This document shows positions 7,801 to 12,448 of a DNA stretch of 12,448 nt, piece after piece. Source of the DNA: Bacteroidia bacterium (GTDB lineage Bacteria; Bacteroidota; Bacteroidia; Flavobacteriales; Flavobacteriaceae); assembly GCA_030425715.1 (NCBI GenBank), contig JAUIAA010000030.1, positions 1 to 12,448 of the forward strand, read 5' to 3'. How positions within the stretch are numbered: the stretch's first letter is position 1; the number at the start of each line of letters is the position of its first letter. The position numbers were made by a program, and so were the translations under genes. The notes under the pieces were generated by a model. It made no database searches. It saw only the letters and a list, made by a program, of their open reading frames with translations, and was not told where the DNA came from.

Positions 7801-8526
7801 GCATTTTTTTTACAAGAACAGTTGCAATTAGACATTTTGCCAGTATATCTGCATGGAAATGCAGAGGTAATGCCTAAAAATGATTTTATTATTTACGACG
7901 GATGCTTAACTGTTGTGATTGGAGAGCGAATTGCATTTGACGATTTAAATTATGGAACAACTTCTAGAGAAAGAAGTAAAAAAATAAGCAAGTTTTTTAA
8001 ATCTAATTTTTTAAAACTAAGAGAAACATTAGAAACTGAAAATTATTTTAAAAACATACTGTTTTCCAATTATTTATATAAAGAAAAAGCAGTGCAACAA
8101 GAAGTGAAATTAGATTTTGAAAAGCATAAAACCATAAATGAGAAATTACCTGTAAAAGGCAACTTATTACATTGGGCTAATGACAAAGGGCAGATTGATA
8201 TATTGCTAGTATCAAAATATTTAGACAGAAAAATAAAAACATTTATTGAAGAGGTAGACTCAAGAAGTATTGCGAAAAACTGTTATACTACACAAAAACG
8301 AAAAGTTCAATACCTGGATAAAATAGAAAAGAAAAGTTTAGATAATTTTGACACTTTATTGTTTAGTAATGGAAACAGTAAATTAGGTATGGATAAATTA
8401 GGGACTAATTTTGAAAATATTGTAGTACTGTATGAAGAATTAGATAAATCTTATTGGGAAAAATTAGGATATACAATTGCATATGAAGCAGAAAAAGTAC
8501 TATTTTTAGAGAAATCGAAACTGTGA
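4849..8526 (+). CDS. MMPL/RND-type exporter fused to PlsC-type acyltransferase and a degenerate methyltransferase-like tail
   Basis: This 1225-residue protein has three parts. Residues 1-810 are an MMPL/RND-type transporter with two halves: TM1 at about 17-34, then a periplasmic loop and a helix bundle at 271-410; a second TM at 436-452, then a loop and a bundle at 665-805. Both halves keep a proton-relay-like Asp-Tyr, 'GITLDYS' (D336) and 'GLGVDYS' (D727). After helices at about 820-850 comes a PlsC/LPLAT acyltransferase domain (about 860-1060) with the NHSSALD motif (H901, D906), 'FPEAKRS' at 967-973 and 'GRFHKGAF'. The last 160 residues look like a Rossmann-type methyltransferase whose SAM-binding glycine motif is lost. 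It probably extrudes the polyene lipid and acylates it or transfers it to a lipid. The start is GTG at 4849, the only reasonable start after the in-frame stop at 4828. It overlaps the next gene by 4 nt. Confidence 0.9.
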   Translation: MENSFFNIYAWLKSKKTYFVVFLILWLFVMLFVVKQIKLEEDITKLIPQTEASKKLNNVLKHTNFSDKIIVNIALQNNNEQNKLAQIALQFLDSVNHCCKGYITNIQGQLHENDLQQTIDFINENLPIFLETSDYQYLKQQSTIDSLKQVVEGNFKTFVSPGGMVAKKTLREDPFGLTFRVLHKLSELKISDNFEFANGFLSTKNGENILLFLQPKLASNETDQNAIFVEKLYKIRDDLNKVYQNSAQVSYYGSTIIAVENAKQIKKDIQYTVSIAMVVLLFILVFFYKKWSIPFLLFIPTIFGALIAMVFLHFLRDSISAISLGIGAVLLGITLDYSLHILTHFKSNYNIKQLYHDVTKPVIMSSLTTAVAFLCLVFTGSQALQDLGIFAAISVVSTSLFALVFIPLFYKPEIDAKVKRKNIIEKIAAYPYDKNFIAKLSCLILILIGLFTYHKVKFEKDLQKMNFQNESILKAERELDTILKLSSKSIYWVAHGENLDSVLEGNTKIYNQLKKAKYKGEIEQFSSIGNLVQSKTYQQNKIDVWNQFWNDSTTQQIQKGMIELGKLYGFKENTYQPFFNILQKDFQTVDINQFKKINALLTSEFINDDSHFKTITSLVKLRQNQVENFTKKYQSAVADASLIDRKMISETFLTGLKDNFSSLINYSFLAILFLLLLFFRNIELTILTIVPIAITWFITLGVMGLLHIEFTIFNVIISTFIFGLGVDYSIFITNALIKDYTYGTKKIKVYKASIILSVITTVLGVGVLIFAKHPALKSLSVLSLIGILTTVLVVFTIQPWLFRIFVVNRAKKGFSPIKIRLLIQSVILLIFYSLGGMLLSLFSISILRILPISKKVKYKWTHIAAAKLVTMVLYGNPFVKKKVVNKHNETFQKPAIIIANHSSALDTLTLGMITHNIVYLVNDWVYKSPVFGLLARSLGFYPVTKGVEGSIDHLKVKVKQGYSLVVFPEAKRSYTNKIGRFHKGAFFLQEQLQLDILPVYLHGNAEVMPKNDFIIYDGCLTVVIGERIAFDDLNYGTTSRERSKKISKFFKSNFLKLRETLETENYFKNILFSNYLYKEKAVQQEVKLDFEKHKTINEKLPVKGNLLHWANDKGQIDILLVSKYLDRKIKTFIEEVDSRSIAKNCYTTQKRKVQYLDKIEKKSLDNFDTLLFSNGNSKLGMDKLGTNFENIVVLYEELDKSYWEKLGYTIAYEAEKVLFLEKSKL

Positions 8527-10049
8527 ATAAAACATACGATGTAGTCATAATTGGAAGCGGACTTGGCGGATTGGTATCGGCAAATATTTTGGCACAGCAT
8601 GGTTATAAAGTTTGTGTTTTAGAAAAAAACAATCAATTTGGTGGTAGCTTACAAACTTTTGTTCGAGATAAAACAATTTTTGATACTGGAGTACATTACC
8701 TAGGTGCTTTGGATGTAGGGCAAAACTTGAATGGGTACTTTACCTATCTAGGCATTATGAAAGACCTGAAATTACACCAATTAGATAAGGATAAATACGA
8801 TGTAATTACTTTTGATAATGTAGAACAAGAATTTTTTCATGGGCAAGGTTATGATCAATTTAAAACCATCTTAAAAAAACAGTTTCCGTTAGAGGAAGAA
8901 GCTATAGAAGCTTATTGTACCAAAATGCAAGAAGTGTGTATGCAGTTTCCATTGTATAATTTAAATTTTAATAATACAGGTTATGACAAAGAAATTTTTG
9001 GTTTAAAGCTTACAGATTTCTTAAATTCTATTACTAAAAACGATTTACTTAAGGCCGTTTTATCGGGTTCCAATTTTTTGTATGCAGGTAATGAAAACAC
9101 GCCATTTTACGTACATGCTTTATCTGTAAATTCCTATATCAATAGTGCTTATAGATGTATTAATGGAGGGAGTCAAATATCCAAATTATTGGTAAAAAAA
9201 ATTAGAAACTTAGGTGGAGATGTATTGAAACACCAGGAGGTAATTAAATTTCATTTTAATAAAAAAACAGTACATTCTGTAGAAACAAAAAAAGGACAAG
9301 TATTTGTAGCCAAGCAATTTATATCTAATATTGACCCAAAACTAACTTTAAAGTTGTTAGCGAATAAAGGTTTTAATAAAGCATATACCAATAGAATAAA
9401 TAGCTTAAAAAATGTAGTTTCTGGCTTTAGTATTTATATCGTTTTTAAGCCAAACACGTTTAAGTATTTAAACTATAATTATTACCATTTTCAAAACCCT
9501 GAAAGTGTATGGAATGCACAAAATTATAACATAGAGAATTGGCCCGTAAGTTATATGCTTTCGTTTGGTGTAAAAAAGGAACAAGATAAGTGGGCAGAAA
9601 GCTTAACAGCAATGACCTATATGCATTATGATGAAGTGAAAATTTGGGAAAACACCTTTAACACAGTAGCAGAAACAAATGATAGAGGAGATGCTTACGA
9701 AATATTTAAAAAAACAAAAACTGAATTGTTTTTAAATGAGATTGAAAAAAAATTCCCTAATATAAGAGCTTGTATACAATCTGTACATACTTCTACACCA
9801 CTATCTTACAGAGATTATATAGGAAATAGTGAAGGAGCTATGTATGGCTATGTTAAAAACGCAGAAAGACCATTTGAATCTTTTATCAGCCCAAAAACAC
9901 AAATAGAAAATTTATTTTTTACTGGCCAAAGTTTAAATATGCATGGCATTTTAGGAGTTACCATTGGAGGATTTTTAACTTGCGCTCAAATTATTGGTAA
10001 AGAAATTTTAGGAAAATCTGTTTTAAAAGTTTTAGATGCAAAACACTAG
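8523..10049 (+). CDS. NAD(P)/FAD-dependent oxidoreductase, CrtI/phytoene desaturase-like
   Basis: The protein has 508 residues, the usual length for carotenoid desaturase/retinol saturase-like flavoproteins. The N terminus is a dinucleotide-binding beta-alpha-beta fold, 'VVIIGSGLGGLVSA' (Gly11, Gly13, Gly16), closed by Glu34, with 'GGSLQTF' following. The C terminus has the family's second FAD motif region, 'FFTGQSLNMHGILGV' at about 465-479, then IGGF. No squalene or phytoene synthase gene lies nearby, so the substrate is unlikely to be a terpene made in this window. A role in desaturating or isomerising the polyene chain, or oxidising its aryl end, is inferred. The start is GTG at 8523, overlapping the upstream stop as GTGA, and places the Rossmann motif at the expected distance from the N terminus. 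Confidence 0.88.
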   Translation: MNKTYDVVIIGSGLGGLVSANILAQHGYKVCVLEKNNQFGGSLQTFVRDKTIFDTGVHYLGALDVGQNLNGYFTYLGIMKDLKLHQLDKDKYDVITFDNVEQEFFHGQGYDQFKTILKKQFPLEEEAIEAYCTKMQEVCMQFPLYNLNFNNTGYDKEIFGLKLTDFLNSITKNDLLKAVLSGSNFLYAGNENTPFYVHALSVNSYINSAYRCINGGSQISKLLVKKIRNLGGDVLKHQEVIKFHFNKKTVHSVETKKGQVFVAKQFISNIDPKLTLKLLANKGFNKAYTNRINSLKNVVSGFSIYIVFKPNTFKYLNYNYYHFQNPESVWNAQNYNIENWPVSYMLSFGVKKEQDKWAESLTAMTYMHYDEVKIWENTFNTVAETNDRGDAYEIFKKTKTELFLNEIEKKFPNIRACIQSVHTSTPLSYRDYIGNSEGAMYGYVKNAERPFESFISPKTQIENLFFTGQSLNMHGILGVTIGGFLTCAQIIGKEILGKSVLKVLDAKH

Positions 10050-11706
10050 TAGGTATAGAATAATAATTTTATTTATCGTAGTTGTTTTTGTAGCTTCATG
10101 TGGGGTACAAAAATCTAAAAAAGATTTGCCAAAACTTGAAAATTACACCTTAAATACCACCCCTAGACAAAAGGTAAATGACTCCTTATTTTTTAAAGAA
10201 AATAGTAGCTTAAGAAAAAATGGACATGGTCAATGGGAATTGGTTGCATCAGGAAATCCACTAGATTTAGGCAACACAATTGGCGAGTTATCTAAAGAGC
10301 TAATCGTTAATCAGCAAGATATTTTTTTTTCAAAAGTAGAAGAACTTGTTCCGTCTAAATTTAAGCAAGTTATTTTACGAAATTTTCTTACATGGTATAA
10401 TAGGAAAATGTATTTATTTGTAAATGAGGAGTATAAAGCAGAGATTTATGGGATGTCAAAATACACTTCTGATAAATATAGTTTTATTAAAAACAAGTAT
10501 TTAAGAAGCTTATACCTCAATGGTGCGCATGATATTGGGCATGCTTTTCAAGATCTTGCTTTGGTAGGTTGTTCTTCCTTTGCAGTTTGGGGAAATAAAT
10601 CTCAAGACGGTAATTTGTTGGTAGCTAGAAATTTTGATTTTTATGTTGGCGAAGAGTTTGCAAAAGAAAAAGTAATCTCATTTATTGCACCAGAGAAAGG
10701 CTATAAATTTATGTCGGTTTCTTGGGCAGGTATGATAGGAGTGATGTCGGGCATGAACAACCAAGGTTTAACAGTTACGATTAATGCTGGAAAATCGGAT
10801 ATACCAGTTGTTGCCAAAACTCCTGTTTCATTAGTGGCTAGAGAAATTTTGCAGTACGCCTCTAATATTGAAGAAGCGATAGAAATTGCTAAAAATAAGC
10901 AGGTTTTTGTTTCGGAATCTATTATGGTGGGTAGTGCTGCGGATAATAGTGCAGTTTTAATTGAAATTTCACCAGAAAAATTTGGTGTTTTTAAGGTAGA
11001 AAATACATCGCAGTTAGTTTGTACCAACCACTTTCAAAGTAAAGCTTATGCGGATGATAGTAAGAATATGAAACAAAAAAAGGAAAGTCATTCTACTTAT
11101 CGATACCAAAGAATGGAAGAATTGTTATCGAAAGAAAACACCATAACTCCACAAAAAGCAGTAGATATTTTAAGAAATAAAGATGGTTTGCACGATAAGA
11201 AAATTGGCTACGGAAATGAAAAGGCATTGAATCAATTGTTGGCACATCACGGAATTGTTTTTCAGCCTCAAAACAAGATGGTTTGGGTTTCTGCAAATCC
11301 GTACCAGTTGGGTGCATTTGTTGCTTTTCAATTGGATAGCGTTTTTGCAAATGCCTCTCAAAAAATAACTTCATTATCCTTGTCAAATAAGTTAATACCA
11401 AAAGATAATTTTCTTCAAACAAAGGCATATCAAAACTATAAATTATACCTTTCAAAAAGAAAACAGCTCGAAAAGAAATTTAAAGCTCGAAAAGAGATTC
11501 GTTTAGACGAATTGAATAACTTTAAAGCTTTAAATCCAGATTCTTGGGAGGTGTACAATTTTGTAGGGAAATATTACTTTGAACAAAAATATTATACGGC
11601 TGCAAAAAAAGAGTTTGAAATGGCTTTGACAAAAGAGGTTACTACAATTCCTGATAAGCTTGAAATAGAAAATTATATAAACAGAATAAATAAAAAATTG
11701 AAATGA
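10036..11706 (+). CDS. Lipoprotein of the C45/acyl-CoA:6-APA acyltransferase-like Ntn-hydrolase family
   Basis: The 556-residue protein has a lipobox (VASC, Cys22) and so is predicted to be membrane-anchored outside the cytoplasm. Residues about 65-430 match the C45 autoproteolytic amidohydrolase/acyltransferase family: the probable self-cleavage point and nucleophile is Gly178-Cys179 in 'LVGCSSF' (Cys at bases 10570-10572), followed by 'ARNFDF' (R198, D201), 'GLTVTINAG' with Asn249, and 'VCTNHF' with Asn331. Such enzymes hydrolyse or form amide or ester bonds through the new N-terminal Cys. Residues about 495-533 form one TPR-like helical hairpin. The gene overlaps the oxidoreductase by 14 nt and the ligase by 4 nt, so it belongs to the pigment operon. 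Acyl transfer onto or off the exported polyene is a reasonable idea but is inferred. Confidence 0.85.
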   Translation: MQNTSRYRIIILFIVVVFVASCGVQKSKKDLPKLENYTLNTTPRQKVNDSLFFKENSSLRKNGHGQWELVASGNPLDLGNTIGELSKELIVNQQDIFFSKVEELVPSKFKQVILRNFLTWYNRKMYLFVNEEYKAEIYGMSKYTSDKYSFIKNKYLRSLYLNGAHDIGHAFQDLALVGCSSFAVWGNKSQDGNLLVARNFDFYVGEEFAKEKVISFIAPEKGYKFMSVSWAGMIGVMSGMNNQGLTVTINAGKSDIPVVAKTPVSLVAREILQYASNIEEAIEIAKNKQVFVSESIMVGSAADNSAVLIEISPEKFGVFKVENTSQLVCTNHFQSKAYADDSKNMKQKKESHSTYRYQRMEELLSKENTITPQKAVDILRNKDGLHDKKIGYGNEKALNQLLAHHGIVFQPQNKMVWVSANPYQLGAFVAFQLDSVFANASQKITSLSLSNKLIPKDNFLQTKAYQNYKLYLSKRKQLEKKFKARKEIRLDELNNFKALNPDSWEVYNFVGKYYFEQKYYTAAKKEFEMALTKEVTTIPDKLEIENYINRINKKLK

Positions 11707-12448
11707 TTCCAGAAATTGAAACGAAATCTAAAGAAAAAATCAAGTTATTTCAGGAACAAAAACTCAAGGAATTATTGCTTTATTTAACTAGTAATTCGCC
11801 TTTTTATCAAAGGTTGTTTTCGCAAAATAAAATAGATATTTCTACCATAAAATATTTAGAAGATTTAACTAAATTACCAGTTACAACAAAAGATGATTTA
11901 CAAGAATTTAACAATGATTTTTTATGTGTAGCACCATCTAAAATTGTAGATTATGTTACCACTTCTGGTACCACAGGAAAGCCCGTTTTTTTTGGTTTAA
12001 CCGATAAAGATTTAGATAGGTTGGCTTATAATGAAGCCATTTCTTTTGCCTGTTCAAAGGTTACCAAAAACGATGTTTTGCAATTGATGACTACCATGGA
12101 TAGGAGGTTTATGGCTGGGTTAGCCTACTTTTTAGGTGCCAGAAAATTAGGTGCTGGAATTATTAGAGTGGGTGCTGGAATTCCAGAATTGCAATGGGAT
12201 TCTATTATCAAATTTAAACCTACTTATTTAATTGCGGTTCCTTCTTTTTTGTTAAAAATGATTGAATATGCAGAACGAAATAATATAGAACCAAATTCAA
12301 GTTCGGTAAAAGGGGTGATTTGTATAGGAGAACCTTTAAAAAATCAAGATTTTAGTCAGAGTACTTTATCCAAAAAAATTAAAGAAAAATGGCAAATAGA
12401 GCTGTACTCTACCTATGCTTCTACAGAAATGAATACAGCATTTTCAGA
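11703..12448 (+). CDS. PaaK-like adenylate-forming CoA ligase (3' end outside window)
   Basis: An ATG at 11703 overlaps the upstream stop as ATGA, and the frame stays open to the window end, giving the first 248 residues of a protein typically about 430 long. It resembles phenylacetate-CoA ligases: an N-terminal helical part with 'SPFYQRLF' at 32-39, 'LPVTTKDDL' at 58-66, the ATP-binding P-loop TSGTTGKPV at 87-95, and the adenylate motif 'YSTYASTEM' at 235-243, close to the cut end. The family makes an acyl-adenylate and then an acyl-thioester from an aromatic acid. Here it most likely activates the aryl starter (4-hydroxycinnamate- or benzoate-type) for loading on CoA or a cluster ACP. The C-terminal lid domain with its catalytic Lys is not visible. 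Confidence 0.88.
   Translation, partial: MIPEIETKSKEKIKLFQEQKLKELLLYLTSNSPFYQRLFSQNKIDISTIKYLEDLTKLPVTTKDDLQEFNNDFLCVAPSKIVDYVTTSGTTGKPVFFGLTDKDLDRLAYNEAISFACSKVTKNDVLQLMTTMDRRFMAGLAYFLGARKLGAGIIRVGAGIPELQWDSIIKFKPTYLIAVPSFLLKMIEYAERNNIEPNSSSVKGVICIGEPLKNQDFSQSTLSKKIKEKWQIELYSTYASTEMNTAFS

Larger units (their letters stand above)
1..12448 (+). other. Internal part of an aryl polyene/flexirubin-type pigment biosynthesis and export operon
   Basis: Eleven consecutive same-strand genes combine type II fatty-acid/polyketide functions (ketosynthase-like protein, FabZ-like dehydratase), an aromatic-acid CoA ligase, a polyene-type FAD desaturase, an acyltransferase, a glycosyltransferase, an MMPL exporter, a LolA-like carrier and several lipoproteins. 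This combination is the established signature of aryl polyene clusters and of their Bacteroidota relatives that make flexirubins. Gene junctions are overlaps (4 to 39 nt) or gaps of 9 to 24 nt, with no terminator-like hairpin, so a single transcript is likely. The ACP genes, the active ketosynthase, the ketoreductase, an aromatic ammonia lyase and the DarA/DarB dialkylresorcinol genes are not in the window, so flexirubin cannot be separated from a plain aryl polyene here. The cluster assignment is inferred from gene content and not from a database match. Confidence 0.85.

Noticed and set aside
8523..10049. Carotenoid biosynthesis cluster as an explanation of the window
   Set aside because: Only the CrtI-like enzyme supports it; the ketosynthase-like protein, dehydratase, aryl-CoA ligase, LolA-like carrier and MMPL exporter fit an aryl polyene-type pathway much better.
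10701..11027. Antisense open frame of 108 codons
   Set aside because: It lies fully inside the conserved core of the C45-family gene, shows no recognisable domain, and has the composition expected of a reverse-strand shadow.
11093..11455. Antisense open frame of 120 codons
   Set aside because: It is opposite the C-terminal part of the C45-family gene, with no family signature or plausible start context; treated as chance.
12150..12182. Direct repeat of GGTGCTGGAATT
   Set aside because: The two copies encode two GAGI turns of the CoA ligase; there is no further spacing pattern, so it is coding coincidence.

Overview
This window is a strongly AT-rich, gene-dense stretch in which every gene lies on the + strand. 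The organism is almost certainly a member of the Bacteroidota, most likely Flavobacteriia. The evidence is the protein families and their order, Lys/Asn/Ile-rich proteins, the lack of Shine-Dalgarno-like sequences before the starts, and a layout matching the aryl polyene/flexirubin-type pigment clusters of Flavobacteriia. I see no RNA gene, mobile element, CRISPR array, convincing promoter or terminator. No gene-free stretch exceeds about 25 bases.

Layout: (1) 2-742, the 3' part of a ketosynthase-like gene whose visible catalytic positions are all substituted, so a chain-length-factor-type subunit is likely; (2) 736-1515, a membrane-anchored NodB-type polysaccharide deacetylase; (3) 1499-2137, a LolA-like periplasmic lipoprotein carrier; (4) 2118-2744, a small unrecognised lipoprotein; (5) 2769-3143, a FabZ-like hotdog 3-hydroxyacyl-ACP dehydratase; (6) 3156-3653, an unrecognised small exported helical protein; (7) 3663-4868, a family 2 glycosyltransferase fused to a DUF2062 membrane domain; (8) 4849-8526, a giant MMPL/RND-type exporter fused to a PlsC-type acyltransferase and a degenerate Rossmann/methyltransferase-like tail; (9) 8523-10049, a CrtI/phytoene-desaturase-like FAD oxidoreductase; (10) 10036-11706, a lipoprotein of the C45/acyl-CoA:6-APA acyltransferase-like Ntn-hydrolase family with a TPR-like tail; (11) 11703 to the window end, the N-terminal half of a PaaK-like adenylate-forming CoA ligase.

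Inferred joint function: the ligase activates an aromatic acid starter (in known systems a 4-hydroxycinnamate or benzoate type). A type II ketosynthase/CLF pair, a ketoreductase and the dehydratase extend it to a conjugated polyene; of these only the CLF-like gene and the dehydratase are visible. The FAD enzyme, acyltransferase, glycosyltransferase and C45 lipoprotein may tailor or esterify the product. The MMPL protein, the LolA-like protein and the small lipoproteins probably carry the lipid-like pigment to the outer membrane. Nearly every junction is a 4-39 nt overlap or a gap under 25 nt, so this looks like one translationally coupled operon that continues past both edges.

The cluster type is known. 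The less-explained parts are the exporter/acyltransferase/pseudo-methyltransferase fusion, the C45 amidohydrolase-like lipoprotein, the catalytically substituted ketosynthase, and the two small exported proteins of unknown role.
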